Shown: positions 33,768 to 42,647, counted from the stretch's first letter. The stretch: 64,000 nucleotides of DNA from Methylobacterium gregans (GCF_022179245.1 NZ_BPQM01000064.1:17804-81803); one strand, 5' to 3'. A program made the numbers and translations. Notes: a model not told the origin generated them from the letters alone.

Positions 33768-34817
33768 ATGCACGGCTCAGGCTCCGCACCCTTCAAGGTC
33801 GCGGTCGTCTGGCGAGGCGATGCGCGGTCACGGGCCGAGGCACGCCCCGAGACCAGCCGGTTCGCGGCGGTGTTCGCCGCCCTCGACCGGCACGGGCTCG
33901 AAGGCGAGCCAGCCGTATGGGTCGAGGGCGAGGCCGATCTCCTCCGCGCCCAGCTCCTGGCGGTGGACGCCGTGCTGGTCTGGGTGAACCCCGTGACGGA
34001 GGATACCGGTGCGGGCCGCGGCGCCCTGGACGCGGTGCTGCGGGAGGTGGCCGCCACCGGAGTCCTCGTCAGCGGCCACCCGGACGTCATCGACCGGATG
34101 GGCACCAAGGAGGTGCTGGTCCGGACGCGGGAGATGGGCTGGGGTTCAGATACGCATCTCTACGCGAGCCATGCGGCCCTGATGGCCGGGTTCCCTGGGC
34201 GCGTGGCCGAGGGCCCGCGGGTGCTGAAGCGCAGCCGCGGCAACGGCGGGATCGGGGTCTGGAAGGTCGAGCGCGCCGCTGGACCGGACGTCCTAGTGCA
34301 GGAGGCGCGGGACAGGAGCCTGCGCACCGTGCCACTCGATGTGTTCCTCGCCGAGCGCGCCGCCGACTTCGCGGTTGGAGGCACCCTTGTCGATCAACCG
34401 TTCCAGGCTCGGCATTTGGAGGGAATGATCCGCTGCTACGTGAGCGGCACGCGTGTCGCGGGATACGGTGCCCAGCACGTGACCGCGCTGGCTCCGCCCG
34501 AGCACGGGCGCGCGCCGCCGCGCCTCTACTCGGGGCCGGAGGACGAACGCTTTCAGCGCCTGCGCGGCCTGATGGAAGCGAAGTGGATACCCGAGATGGC
34601 GTCACGGCTCGGGTTGGGGCTGGACGACCTGCCGGTCGTTTGGGACGCCGACTTCCTGCTCGGGCCGAGGGATGCCGCCGGCGAGGACACCTACGTGCTC
34701 TGCGAGATCAACGCGAGCTCGGTGTACCCCATCCCCGACGAGGCGCATGGCGCCCTCGCCGCGACGACGCTGCGACGTTTGAGTGAAGCCCGCGCCTACC
34801 TACCGGAGCGTGCCTGA
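33768..34817 (+). CDS. Cj0069-like ATP-grasp protein
   Basis: A 349-residue protein starting 6 bases after the DUF1259 gene. It has FKVAVVWRGD at the N-terminus, DAVLVWVNPVTEDTGAGRG, a DRMGTKEVL segment, VLKRSRGNGGIGVWKVE and a C-terminal DFLLGP...YVLCEINASSVYPIPD, the metal and ATP ligand region of ATP-grasp ligases. The overall pattern fits the Cj0069 family. The substrate is unknown; the place at the end of a chromate operon recurs in other genomes to my knowledge but is not proof of function. Confidence 0.72.
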   Translation: MHGSGSAPFKVAVVWRGDARSRAEARPETSRFAAVFAALDRHGLEGEPAVWVEGEADLLRAQLLAVDAVLVWVNPVTEDTGAGRGALDAVLREVAATGVLVSGHPDVIDRMGTKEVLVRTREMGWGSDTHLYASHAALMAGFPGRVAEGPRVLKRSRGNGGIGVWKVERAAGPDVLVQEARDRSLRTVPLDVFLAERAADFAVGGTLVDQPFQARHLEGMIRCYVSGTRVAGYGAQHVTALAPPEHGRAPPRLYSGPEDERFQRLRGLMEAKWIPEMASRLGLGLDDLPVVWDADFLLGPRDAAGEDTYVLCEINASSVYPIPDEAHGALAATTLRRLSEARAYLPERA

Positions 34818-34876
34818 CGACGCCCGCTCAACGCCCGTTCGGGCAAGCGGCGGGCGTCCCGGCCTCTCCGACGCCC

Positions 34877-35119
34877 TCAGTACCCGTGGTGGTGATGGTG
34901 GTGGCCCCGGTCGAAGTGGATGGGGCTGTCGTAGCCATAACGGTGGTGACGCTCGTAGCCGTGGCGGTGGCCATAGCCATGACCGTAGCCATGACCGTAG
35001 CCATGGTGACCGTCGTGATGGTGGTGGTGGCGCGGCCCGCGCTCGTACCACTGCGCGGAGGCGGCGCCTGGGAGCAGCACCAGGGTGGCGGCGACCAGGC
35101 CTGCGATGCGGAGCTTCAT
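34877..35119 (-). CDS. His-rich periplasmic protein
   Basis: An 80-residue protein with a signal peptide ending ...GAASA. The mature part is about 40 per cent His and Gly, with runs HHHHHDGHHG, YGHGYGHGYGHRHG and a terminal HHHHHHGY. Such tails bind Ni, Co, Cu or Zn and act as periplasmic metal buffers. It converges with the ATP-grasp gene and lies next to the ars block. The DNA shows short tandem repeats (CATAGCCATGACCG type) that simply encode the GHGY units. Confidence 0.8.
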   Translation of the reverse strand: MKLRIAGLVAATLVLLPGAASAQWYERGPRHHHHHDGHHGYGHGYGHGYGHRHGYERHHRYGYDSPIHFDRGHHHHHHGY

Positions 35120-35201
35120 GGGATGACCCTCGTGGTTCGGGATGCGGCCAGACTGCTCGCTACGCGTTGAACCGGTTCTGAAGCAGACGAGCAGCCTCCG
35201 T

Positions 35202-36404
35202 TCAGCCAAGCCCGCCGCCTCCGTCGACGACGTCCGGCCGTGCGCCCCACAAGGCAATGGCCAACACGAGGTTCGCCAGCGCGAGCGCCGCCAGCAGGCC
35301 ATAGGCGGCGTCGGCGCCGCCGTAGGTGAGCGCCACCGCTCCGAGGGAGGGTGCCACGGCCTGGGCGATCAGGCCCGGCCGGGCCAGGCGCCCCACGAGC
35401 ACCGGGTAGCGGACCGGGCCGAACAGGGCGAGAGGCACCGTGCCCCGGGCGATGGAGTAGATCCCGTTGCCCGCGCCGTAGAGGACCAGGGCGAGGCCGA
35501 CCGCCGGCACGCCCGCCGCCAGGATGGCCAGCCCCAGGACCACGAGCGCCATGGCCACGGTCAGGGTCCAGAGCGGGTGGTGCCGGCCTTTGTTCGCCAT
35601 CTCGACGATGCGTGCCCCGACCTGGGCCGGCCCGATCAGCGCGCCATAGGAGACGGCCGCGGCCAGCGCGACGCCACGGGCCTGCAGCAGCGCGATCAGG
35701 TGCACCGAGACCAGCGTCATCACGGTGCCGCCAAGAACCAGCACGCCGGCCATCAGCCGGTAGGCCCGGCGCTCGCAGGGCGTCAGTGGACCGTTCGCGT
35801 GGTGCTCCACACCTCTTGCGGGCTTTCGGGCAGGCGCCTTCGGGATGAGACCCAGTACCAGTGGCAGGGTCACGATGAGGTGCAATCCGGCATAGGCGAG
35901 GCAGGCGTGGCGCCAGCCGACCTGCGCGACGAGGAAGGCCGAGAGCGGCCAGCAGACGGTGCTGGCGAACCCGCCCCAAAGCGTCAGCGTCGTGATGGCC
36001 GGGCGCGCCTCGGCGCCGTAGAGCCGGCCGAGGGTGGCGAAGGCCGGGTCGTAGAGGCCGCAACCCATGCCGAGGCCGAGGAGGAGCCAGCCGGCGAGGA
36101 ACACGGGCAGGCTCGGTGCGAGGCTGAGCACGACGTGGCCCGCCGCCAGCAGCAGGGCGGCGGATGCCAGGACCGGGCGACCCCCGTGCCGGTGAATGGC
36201 GATTCCCACGCGGGGCGAGGCGATTGCCGCCACCAGCAGGCCGATGGACAAACCGCCGATCACCCAGGCGAGAGGCCAGCCGGTATCCGCTGCGATAGGC
36301 CCGGCGAACACAGCCGGCAGGTAGAAGGACGAGCCCCAGGCGAGGATCTCAACCACGCCGAGGGCGGAGATGACGGTGAGGCGGCCGCCCGGATCAGGCC
36401 TCAC
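35202..36404 (-). CDS. MFS transporter in the ars operon
   Basis: A 400-residue, 12-segment major facilitator opening TVISALGVVEILAWGSSFYL. It overlaps the 3' end of the acr3 gene (36394) by 11 bases, so it is translated with it. MFS proteins of this type in ars operons include exporters of arsenite, organoarsenicals or arseno-compounds; the exact substrate cannot be read from the sequence. It is last in the arsR-arsC-acr3-MFS unit. Confidence 0.82.
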   Translation of the reverse strand: MRPDPGGRLTVISALGVVEILAWGSSFYLPAVFAGPIAADTGWPLAWVIGGLSIGLLVAAIASPRVGIAIHRHGGRPVLASAALLLAAGHVVLSLAPSLPVFLAGWLLLGLGMGCGLYDPAFATLGRLYGAEARPAITTLTLWGGFASTVCWPLSAFLVAQVGWRHACLAYAGLHLIVTLPLVLGLIPKAPARKPARGVEHHANGPLTPCERRAYRLMAGVLVLGGTVMTLVSVHLIALLQARGVALAAAVSYGALIGPAQVGARIVEMANKGRHHPLWTLTVAMALVVLGLAILAAGVPAVGLALVLYGAGNGIYSIARGTVPLALFGPVRYPVLVGRLARPGLIAQAVAPSLGAVALTYGGADAAYGLLAALALANLVLAIALWGARPDVVDGGGGLG

Positions 36405-37461
36405 GGGAGGCAGGCTTGAGCGCCGCTCCCTTGCCCGCGGCGCCGCGCTCGTACCAGCCCTGGGAGCGGTTCACGATCCACACGACCGAGAGCATGACCG
36501 GTACCTCGACCAGCACGCCAACGACGGTGGCGAGCGCCGCGCCCGAGTTGAAGCCGAACAGGCTGATGGCCGCCGCCACCGCGAGCTCGAAGAAGTTCGA
36601 AGCACCGATCAGCGCGGACGGACCGGCCACGCAGTGCTGCTCGCCCGCGGCGCGGTTGAGGAGGTAGGCCAGCCCCGAGTTCAGGTAGACCTGGATGAGG
36701 ATGGGCACCGCCAGCAGGCCGATGACCGCCGGCTGCGCCAGGATCTGCTCGCCCTGGAAGCCGAACAGCAGCACCAGGGTGGCCAGGAGGGCGACGAGCG
36801 AGACAGGTCCGAGCCGGGCGAGCAGCCGGTCAAGGGCGGCCTGCCCGCCCGAGGCGAGGAGGCTCCGGCGCACGACCTGGGCGACTATCACCGGGATGAC
36901 GATGTAGAGGACCACCGACAGCACAAGCGTGCCCCAGGGCACCGTGATGGCCGAGAGCCCGAGCAGCAGGCCGACGATGGGCGCGAAAGCCACCACCATG
37001 ATCGTGTCGTTGAGCGCCACCTGGCTCAGGGTGAAGTGCGGCTCGCCCCGGGTCAGGTTCGACCAGACGAACACCATAGCGGTGCAGGGCGCCGCCGCCA
37101 GGATGATGAGCCCGGCGATGTAGCTGTCGACTTGGTCGGCCGGCAGGTAGGGCCGGAACAGGTACCCGATGAAGAGCCAGCCCAGCAGCGCCATCGAGAA
37201 GGGCTTCACCGCCCAGTTGATGAACAGGGTCACGCCGATGCCGCGCCAGTGCCGACCGACATGCTGCAGCGAGGCGAAGTCGATCTTGAGCAGCATGGGG
37301 ATGACCATGAGCCAGATCAGGACGGCCACCGGCAGGTTCACCCGGGCGACCTCGGCGGCGCCGACGGCGTGGAAGAAGCCCGGCATGACGTGGCCGAGCG
37401 CGATGCCGGCCAGGATGCACAGCGCGACCCAGAAGGTCAGGTAGCGTTCGAAGGTGCTCAT
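36394..37461 (-). CDS. acr3: Arsenite efflux pump ACR3
   Basis: A 355-residue, ten-segment transporter. It has MSTFERYLTFWVALCILAGI, the motif AAPCTAMVFVWSNLTRGEPH with the essential cysteine of ACR3 in segment 4, and LIGASNFFELAVAAAISLFG near segment 9. It exports arsenite in exchange for protons. It starts 6 bases after the arsC stop. Confidence 0.95.
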   Translation of the reverse strand: MSTFERYLTFWVALCILAGIALGHVMPGFFHAVGAAEVARVNLPVAVLIWLMVIPMLLKIDFASLQHVGRHWRGIGVTLFINWAVKPFSMALLGWLFIGYLFRPYLPADQVDSYIAGLIILAAAPCTAMVFVWSNLTRGEPHFTLSQVALNDTIMVVAFAPIVGLLLGLSAITVPWGTLVLSVVLYIVIPVIVAQVVRRSLLASGGQAALDRLLARLGPVSLVALLATLVLLFGFQGEQILAQPAVIGLLAVPILIQVYLNSGLAYLLNRAAGEQHCVAGPSALIGASNFFELAVAAAISLFGFNSGAALATVVGVLVEVPVMLSVVWIVNRSQGWYERGAAGKGAALKPASREA

Positions 37462-37467
37462 GGTGCC

Positions 37468-37905
37468 TCAGGCGGTGGCGACGCGGCGGCCGCGCTCGTC
37501 GACGACGCGCTCGCCGTCCTCCTTCACGAACTCGCCCTGCTGGGCGGGCAGCAGGTCCAGCACCGCCTCGGACGGCCGGCACAGCCGCACGCCCTTCGGG
37601 CTCACTACCAGCGGGCGGTTGAGCAGGACCGGGTGGGCCTCGACGGCGTCGAGGAGCTGGTCGTCGGTCAGCGCCGGGTCGGCGAGGCCGAGCTCGGCGT
37701 AGGGCGTGCCCTTCTCGCGAAGCGCGTCCCGGACCGAGAGGCCGGCGCGGGCGAGCAACTGCTTGAGGAGCGTCCGGCTCGGTGGCGACTTGAGGTACTC
37801 GACCACGTGCGGCTCGACCCCGGCGTTGCGGATCATCGCCAGGGTGTTGCGGGACGTGCCGCAGGCGGGGTTGTGGTAGACGACGACGTCGAACGCCTCA
37901 GGCAT
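37468..37905 (-). CDS. arsC: Arsenate reductase, glutaredoxin-coupled
   Basis: A 145-residue ArsC of the E. coli plasmid R773 type. The catalytic Cys is C15 in HNPACGTSRNT, and the conserved arginine region NRPLVVSPKG is present. It reduces arsenate to arsenite with glutathione/glutaredoxin for export by ACR3. Its ATG overlaps the arsR 3' end by 8 bases. Confidence 0.95.
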   Translation of the reverse strand: MPEAFDVVVYHNPACGTSRNTLAMIRNAGVEPHVVEYLKSPPSRTLLKQLLARAGLSVRDALREKGTPYAELGLADPALTDDQLLDAVEAHPVLLNRPLVVSPKGVRLCRPSEAVLDLLPAQQGEFVKEDGERVVDERGRRVATA

Positions 37906-38257
37906 GGGCGGGGTCTCCGGTGAGGCAATCGCAGGCGGACAGGGCGGCGACGGCGGGGGCGCAGACCTCGGGTCGGCCCTGGCAGCAGTCGCGCATGAGG
38001 AAGGCGATTAGGTCGGACAGGCCGGCATAGGCGGCGCTGTAGATGACCGACTTGCCCTCGCGCCGGGACGTGATGAGGCCGGCATGCGAGAGCTCCTTCA
38101 AGTGGAAGGACAGGTTGGTGCTCGCGACCCCGACCTCGGTCGCCAGCGCTCCGGCGGCGAGGCCATCCGGTCCGGCAGTGACCAGCGCGCGCACGACCCG
38201 GAAGCGATGCTCCTGCCCCAGCGCGGCGAATGCGGCGACGGCTTGCCGTTCTTCCAT
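37898..38257 (-). CDS. arsR: ArsR-family arsenic-responsive repressor
   Basis: A 119-residue winged-helix repressor. The DNA-recognition part is VGVASTNLSFHLKELSHAGL followed by the wing SRREGKSVIY. The C-terminus has DCCQGRPEVC, a Cys cluster suited to three-coordinate As(III), placed as in the C-terminal-site ArsR group. It is first in a minus-strand operon and divergent from arsH, with the operator between them. Confidence 0.93.
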   Translation of the reverse strand: MEERQAVAAFAALGQEHRFRVVRALVTAGPDGLAAGALATEVGVASTNLSFHLKELSHAGLITSRREGKSVIYSAAYAGLSDLIAFLMRDCCQGRPEVCAPAVAALSACDCLTGDPAHA

Positions 38258-38307
38258 GATTGGTCCATCAATCCAACGTTCGTTGAAACGTATGGGATGA
38301 CTGCCGC
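38258..38307. promoter_or_regulatory. arsR-arsH divergent promoter and operator
   Basis: The 50-base gap contains AATCCAACGTTCGTTGAAACG with the dyad CAACG-TT-CGTTG near 38273-38284. ArsR proteins repress from such dyads overlapping the promoter; one site would control both directions. Confidence 0.6.
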
Positions 38308-39054
38308 GTGGACAAGCCCCAACAGCCGTTCGCCGACGGGATGCCGAACCTCTCCGAGGCGCACTTTGAGATGCCGACCTCGGAGCGGGTGCTGGCGCCC
38401 GCGCTGCTCGACCACGCGCCGTGCTTCCTGATCCTCTACGGCTCGCTTCGGGAGCGCTCGTTCAGCCGCTTTCTCGCCTACGAGGCGGCCCGGCTTCTGG
38501 AGGCGATGGGCGGCGAGGTCCGCATCTTCCACGCGGACGGCCTGCCGCTGCCCGACGACGCCACCGCCGATCATCCGAAGGTGCAGGAGCTCCGTCAGCT
38601 CTCGATCTGGTCTGAGGGGCAGATCTGGGTCAGCCCCGAGCGGCACGGCAACCTTACCGGCGTGATGAAGGCCCAGGTTGATTGGCTGCCGCTGAGCGAG
38701 GGCTCGGTGCGACCGACCCAAGGGCGAACGCTCGCCGTCATGCAGGTCTCGGGTGGGTCGCAGAGCTTCAATGCGGTCAACAGCCTGCGGGTGCTCGGGC
38801 GCTGGATGCGGATGATCACCATCCCGAACCAGTCGTCCGTGCCGATGGCCTACAAGGAGTTCGACGACGCCGGTCGCATGAGGCCGGGGCCGCTCTACGA
38901 CCGGGTGGTGGACGTCTGCGAGGAGCTGATGAAGTTCACGCTCCTGACCCGCGGACGCGCCGACTACCTCGTCGACCGCTACTCGGAGCGGAAGGAGCGT
39001 GAGCCGGAACGCCTCAAAGCTGTCGCCGCCGACATCGGGATCGTGAAGCGGTAG
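38308..39054 (+). CDS. arsH: ArsH, NADPH-dependent FMN oxidoreductase
   Basis: A 248-residue flavodoxin-like protein. [20 protein letters not shown] is the FMN-phosphate loop, [20 protein letters not shown] a second flavin contact, and [20 protein letters not shown] the ArsH signature. It oxidises trivalent organoarsenicals or acts as a reductase. It is transcribed divergently from arsR. Confidence 0.94.
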   Translation: MDKPQQPFADGMPNLSEAHFEMPTSERVLAPALLDHAPCFLILYGSLRERSFSRFLAYEAARLLEAMGGEVRIFHADGLPLPDDATADHPKVQELRQLSIWSEGQIWVSPERHGNLTGVMKAQVDWLPLSEGSVRPTQGRTLAVMQVSGGSQSFNAVNSLRVLGRWMRMITIPNQSSVPMAYKEFDDAGRMRPGPLYDRVVDVCEELMKFTLLTRGRADYLVDRYSERKEREPERLKAVAADIGIVKR

Positions 39055-39472
39055 GCTCACGCATCGGGCGATGGTGGCGGAGCGGTTGGCCGTGCCGGTC
39101 TTCAGCCTGTCTTACGAGCGTAGCGGCCCTCGTCCAGCGGCTCGAAGTACCGCCGTGGACGACGCGGACATCCATCTTCTTCTTGAGGTTGCCCGGCGTC
39201 AGGGGCTCCTTGTGCAAGGTGGCGCCGCGGAGCGTCACGGCCTTGAGCTCCGGCAGGATCTCGACCGGCGTCAGGGGGCCACGCTCGACAAGGAGCTCGG
39301 CTATCTCCTGCATCACCCGATCCCAGGATTCCTCTGCGCGAAACCGATCGAGCAGGTTCTCGACCTTGGCGAGGCGCACGTGGACGCGCCCGGCCTTGCC
39401 CTCGGCGGCCTTGGCTCGGGCGGCGAGCGCGGCGCTCTCGGCCTGAGGATCTTGGCCTCCCGGCCCGACCAT
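39014..39472 (-). CDS. Hypothetical protein, possibly frameshifted
   Basis: The N-terminal two thirds look real: a charged helix followed by [20 protein letters not shown] and [20 protein letters not shown], then [12 protein letters not shown]. After that this frame becomes low-complexity Arg, while another frame gives [15 protein letters not shown], a more plausible ending near 39102. A frameshift near 39150 is likely. The 3' end overlaps arsH. No family is recognised. Confidence 0.4.
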   Translation of the reverse strand: MVGPGGQDPQAESAALAARAKAAEGKAGRVHVRLAKVENLLDRFRAEESWDRVMQEIAELLVERGPLTPVEILPELKAVTLRGATLHKEPLTPGNLKKKMDVRVVHGGTSSRWTRAATLVRQAEDRHGQPLRHHRPMREPTASRSRCRRRQL

Positions 39473-39878
39473 TCCGTCCAGAGACCGCTTGTGAGCGAAG
39501 AGCGGCCATTCCAGCTGTTGTGGCAGAAGGTCCCGAAGGGCGCATTCCAGTAATCTCCCAGAGACGTCCTCGCCGTCATGGGGCCGGGCTCCGCCGACGC
39601 GGCCGCCTCCGACCTCACGCTGAGCGTCGCCGGCACCCAGACCTGAGGGCCCCGCCAGGGGTACGTGCTTCCCTGACTTTCCGTTACAGACCTCCGGCGC
39701 CGCGTTACGAAAGGCTGATGTAACGGGGCGCTATCGACCGATACGTATCCCCTCTGCAGGGGGTACCCGATTTGGAGACTTACGTACTCCGGGCCAGGGA
39801 ACCCTTTACCACGGGGGCAATCGCGGCTTGCGGGCGATTCGACGAGCTGGGATCGTCGCCTCGAACAGGGAGGCCGCC
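39473..39878. other. Gene-free junction between cargo and right-hand module
   Basis: No gene is supported. From 39680 to 39790 there are several short signals: GTTAC/GTAAC repeats, the palindrome GATACGTATC, CCCCT-CTGC-AGGGG, and TTACGTA. They precede the gene at 39879 and may form its promoter and operators. The transition from transposon-like cargo to element-specific small genes occurs here. Confidence 0.4.
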
Positions 39879-40196
39879 ATGAACGCCACGAACATCGCCG
39901 AGGGTTTCGACGTCGGCTTCCAGCGCCTCGCGGTGGCGGCTTTCAACCTGCACATGGACCGCGTCGAGGCCCGCCAGGATGCCGCCTTCGAGCAGCGCGA
40001 CCGCCGGCTGTCCGCCGTCGGACGTGTGGCCGCCCGGGTCCGCGAGGACGCCGAGACTATCTCCGACCTGCAGGCCGAGGTCGCCCGGCTCCGGGCCGAA
40101 GCGGACACCTGGCGCGTGCGGGCCCTCGGCGCCGAGGGGCGGCTGGAGACCGTGGCCGGGGCGCTCCGGACGCTCCGGGGATCGCGCGCGGCATGA
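39879..40196 (+). CDS. Coiled-coil hypothetical protein
   Basis: A 105-residue protein with ATG 39879 after AGGGAGG. Residues 25-95 are charged and heptad-like (ARVREDAETISDLQAEVARL), predicting a coiled coil. It could be an oligomerising regulator, but no DNA-binding motif is seen. A bidirectional terminator follows. Confidence 0.6.
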   Translation: MNATNIAEGFDVGFQRLAVAAFNLHMDRVEARQDAAFEQRDRRLSAVGRVAARVREDAETISDLQAEVARLRAEADTWRVRALGAEGRLETVAGALRTLRGSRAA

Positions 40197-40305
40197 CGGA
40201 ATGCCCTCACGGGCGCAGAGATGCTGACGGTATGCTCTCGTGTGCGCACAAGTGTGCACAGGGCAAGGCACAACGGTCCTGAGCAAGATTTCCACAAAAA
40301 AGTAA

Positions 40306-40333
40306 GGCCCGCCCCGGTCGCCCAGGGCGGGCC
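40306..40333. terminator. Bidirectional terminator between convergent genes
   Basis: GGCCCGCCC at 40306-40314 pairs with GGGCGGGCC at 40325-40333. TCTTTT follows on the plus strand, and an AAAAAAG run precedes it (a T-run on the minus strand), so it can stop both convergent transcripts. Confidence 0.85.
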
Positions 40334-40359
40334 TCTTTTCGTCCGGCGGTGCGTGGCGG

Positions 40360-40950
40360 TCAGGCGGCGCGGAGGGCGGCCGGCTCGGGCTGGTCGTCGA
40401 TGAGGTCCTGCAGGATCGCGAGGGCGTGCGCCTTCGGGTCCTCGGCCTTCGGCTTGACCGGCTCGTCGGCGGCGCACTTGCCCACCAGGACGATTTCGTT
40501 GCCGACCCGGGCGAACCCCCGGCCCACTCGCGGCTCCCGGCAGAGCGCGAGGTTCGCGATGGGCCGTTCGCCTAGGGCGTGCTCCCCGACGCGCTTGGCC
40601 CCGTGCTGCGTGAGGCGATGGAGGTCGGCCGGCGGGAGCGCGCCGATCCACTTCACGATGTCGTCGGGCACGCCCTGCATGGAGGGAGCCGGGTGGCGGC
40701 CGCCGGAGAGCCTCGCGAGGGCGTAGTCGACGCAGCGCTGGCCGACGTCCACGTCGAGCCCCGGCAGGTCGGAGCCGCCCGCCTTGGGGGCGTTCGCGAC
40801 GCGGTCGAGGGATTCCTCTACCTCGTCGACCGGCGGCGCGAGGTTCGGGAAGATGGAGCGCACAACCCACTTGCCGCCCTCCCACACCGACTTCGTCATC
40901 GCCGCCATCATCAGCATCACCAGGATGGCCATCCGCCTCAGTGTACGCAT
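40360..40950 (-). CDS. Hypothetical protein with N-terminal hydrophobic segment
   Basis: A 196-residue protein from ATG 40950, behind GGGAAAGGGA. Residues 5-20 (RRMAILVMLMMAAMTKS) may be a signal or membrane anchor. The body contains DVGQRCVDYALARLSGGRHP, MQGVPDDIVKWIGALPPADL and RVGNEIVLVGKCAADEP. No family is recognised. It lies in the minus-strand pair with 41034-41624. Confidence 0.6.
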   Translation of the reverse strand: MRTLRRMAILVMLMMAAMTKSVWEGGKWVVRSIFPNLAPPVDEVEESLDRVANAPKAGGSDLPGLDVDVGQRCVDYALARLSGGRHPAPSMQGVPDDIVKWIGALPPADLHRLTQHGAKRVGEHALGERPIANLALCREPRVGRGFARVGNEIVLVGKCAADEPVKPKAEDPKAHALAILQDLIDDQPEPAALRAA

Positions 40951-40996
40951 GTCGTCGTCCCTTTCCCGTTCGTGCGGTCCCAGGACGATTTTTCCC

Positions 40997-41029
40997 CGCA
41001 CGTACGCATGCCACCAGAGCGTACGTGCG
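40997..41029. promoter_or_regulatory. 11-base perfect dyad between two minus-strand genes
   Basis: CGCACGTACGC at 40997-41007 pairs with GCGTACGTGCG at 41019-41029, followed by TTTTT on the plus strand. For the minus-strand genes it lies between the stop of 41034-41624 and the start of 40360-40950. GTACGCAT recurs at the start of the latter gene, so an operator is as likely as a terminator. Confidence 0.5.
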
Positions 41030-41033
41030 TTTT

Positions 41034-41624
41034 TCAGCGCCCCCAGATCCGCGCCGCGGCGGCCTGCGCCTCGGGCGTGTCCGACCGGACGACGGGCAGG
41101 CCGGCCTCCGTCATCTCGTCGTAAGCCGGCGCCCGAGCCCAGACCTGGCGGGCCGTGGCTCGCTCGATGATCGCCCAGTAGCCGCCCCACTCGACGACCG
41201 TCCCGGCCTCGTAGCCGTGGCCCTCGCGCATGCGCATGCGGACGACGTCGAGGGATAGCCCGGCCGCGTGGGCGAGCCGGCGGTGGAGCCGCGCCTCGGC
41301 GCCCGCGGGGTCGAGCTCGTCGGCGGCGACGTGCGTCGGTATCGCCGGCAGGGAGCCGTCGGCGCCGAGGCGGTGGACGACGTGCCCTCCGCCCCAGAGG
41401 CCGGCCCCCTGCGAGGACATGCCGGCCCGCGTCGTCACGAGCAGCGTCCCCGGCTCGGCATCCAGCTCGTAGACGCCGACGAGGGCGAGGCCGGCCCCCT
41501 CCCAGCGGGCGGCCCGGATCGGCCGGTCGTTGGCGACGTGGCCCGTGGCCGGGTCGGCGAGCCGGGCGGTCCAGAGCCACGAATCCGCGCTGAGGCGAGA
41601 AATAAGCATGCCGCAGCGTGCCAC
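41034..41624 (-). CDS. Hypothetical protein (196 aa)
   Basis: The start is ATG 41624 or ATG 41609. The protein has WTARLADPATGHVANDRPIR, LVGVYELDAEPGTLLVTTRA and a helical stretch GAEARLHRRLAHAAGLSLDV. The pattern of a short beta region followed by an Ala/Arg-rich helical half gives no family. Upstream (41625-41849) is a lower-GC divergent promoter region shared with the helix-turn-helix gene at 41850. Confidence 0.55.
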   Translation of the reverse strand: MARCGMLISRLSADSWLWTARLADPATGHVANDRPIRAARWEGAGLALVGVYELDAEPGTLLVTTRAGMSSQGAGLWGGGHVVHRLGADGSLPAIPTHVAADELDPAGAEARLHRRLAHAAGLSLDVVRMRMREGHGYEAGTVVEWGGYWAIIERATARQVWARAPAYDEMTEAGLPVVRSDTPEAQAAAARIWGR

Positions 41625-41849
41625 CGTGCCCTCCGATCGGCAAGCGCCCTGGCCCAGGTGTGTAAGTAATGTGAGCGTTAATCGCGACGGGCGAGGCCCT
41701 TGCGCGGGAATAAATGGTATATTGATGGTATCACTCTACAGAGGGTCGCGGGTCGCAGTGGATTGCACCCAGTAGATATTCCTGCGCTACTTCTTGCGAA
41801 TCCTTGCGCGAGTGCTACTTTTTTCTCCGTCGCCACTAAACGGAGATGG

Positions 41850-42095
41850 ATGGTGCTGAGACGTAGAGGTCCGCCCTTGTCGACGACGGACGTTCGCGCC
41901 CGGCTGCGGGACGACTGCGTCCGTCGCGGCGGGCAGCGCGCGTGGGCCCGCGTCCACGACGTCGCCGACACGTACGTCAGCGGCGTCATCGCCGGACGGC
42001 AGGAGCCGGGGCCGAAAATCCTCCGCGCGCTCGGGCTCCAGAAGGGCGAGCCGACCTTCATCGAGATCTGGGAGCCGTCCTATGCAGAAGAGTGA
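41850..42095 (+). CDS. Small XRE-like helix-turn-helix protein
   Basis: An 81-residue protein from ATG 41850 behind CGGAG. Residues 30-65, QRAWARVHDVADTYVSGVIA followed by GRQEPGPKILRALGL, fit a lambda-repressor-like helix-turn-helix (turn at AxxxxVSxVIxGRxxPxxxIL). It is first in the long plus-strand run of small genes and may regulate that run or the divergent gene at 41034. Confidence 0.7.
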   Translation: MVLRRRGPPLSTTDVRARLRDDCVRRGGQRAWARVHDVADTYVSGVIAGRQEPGPKILRALGLQKGEPTFIEIWEPSYAEE

Positions 42096-42264
42096 GCCGC
42101 GCCCCGGGGCGTCCTACCGCGCCGAGCGGAAGGCCGCCGCCCGCATGCTGGCCAAGGTCAACAAGGTGAAGGGCGCGCCCTCGCGCCAGGTCCGCCGCGA
42201 TGTCGAGGCGTTCGAGGCTATGCGCCGCGTCAGCATCGCCACCGCCCGCGGGGGACAGGCCTGA
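42082..42264 (+). CDS. Small basic hypothetical protein (60 aa)
   Basis: The 60 residues are strongly basic (SYRAERKAAARMLAKVNKVK). The start overlaps the upstream gene by 14 bases, and the stop shares bases with the start of the next gene, so it sits in a coupled series. Nucleic-acid binding is possible but not shown. Confidence 0.55.
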   Translation: MQKSEPRPGASYRAERKAAARMLAKVNKVKGAPSRQVRRDVEAFEAMRRVSIATARGGQA

Positions 42265-42635
42265 TGTCCCGCCCCTCGTTCGCCGACAACCTCGTCGAGC
42301 TCGACGTTGCTCAGACCCGGGCTCGCCTCGCGGCCGCTCTCTCCGCCGTGAAGGGGCACGCCGGCTACGCCGCTGGCCCCCGCTCCGCGACGCTCCAGGG
42401 TGCCGTCGGCGCCGTCGAGCGCGCCCTCCTGCTCGCGTCGAGGGAGTGCATTCAGCGCCTCGACGCGGCCCTCGCCGAGGCGGACCGCCCGCCCGCGAGC
42501 CTCGCCGAGGCCCATGCCGACATCGTCGCCGGCCTCGACGCGGACGCGCCGCCCCCGCCCGTCCGCCGGTCGCCGCCCCCGCCCCCGATGCGAGGCCCCG
42601 TCCCCCCGCGGCCGCGCCTGCCGGCCCGCCCCTGA
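42264..42635 (+). CDS. Hypothetical protein with Pro-rich tail
   Basis: A 123-residue protein. Residues 5-90 are helical (FADNLVELDVAQTRARLAAA, AHADIVAGLDAD); the last 30 are Pro/Arg-rich (PPPPVRRSPPPPPMRG). Its ATG overlaps the previous TGA. A copy of the recurring hairpin lies 13 bases after its stop. Confidence 0.6.
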   Translation: MSRPSFADNLVELDVAQTRARLAAALSAVKGHAGYAAGPRSATLQGAVGAVERALLLASRECIQRLDAALAEADRPPASLAEAHADIVAGLDADAPPPPVRRSPPPPPMRGPVPPRPRLPARP

Positions 42636-42647
42636 TCCGTGCGTCGT

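Noticed and set aside
34900..35040. Tandem DNA repeats (CATAGCCATGACCG type)
   Set aside because: They encode the GHGY units of the His-rich protein, so the repetition is explained by coding sequence.
36370..37923. A 517-codon plus-strand frame across acr3 and arsC
   Set aside because: It is antisense to two genes with clear catalytic motifs and has low-complexity His/Asp/Gly/Arg composition.
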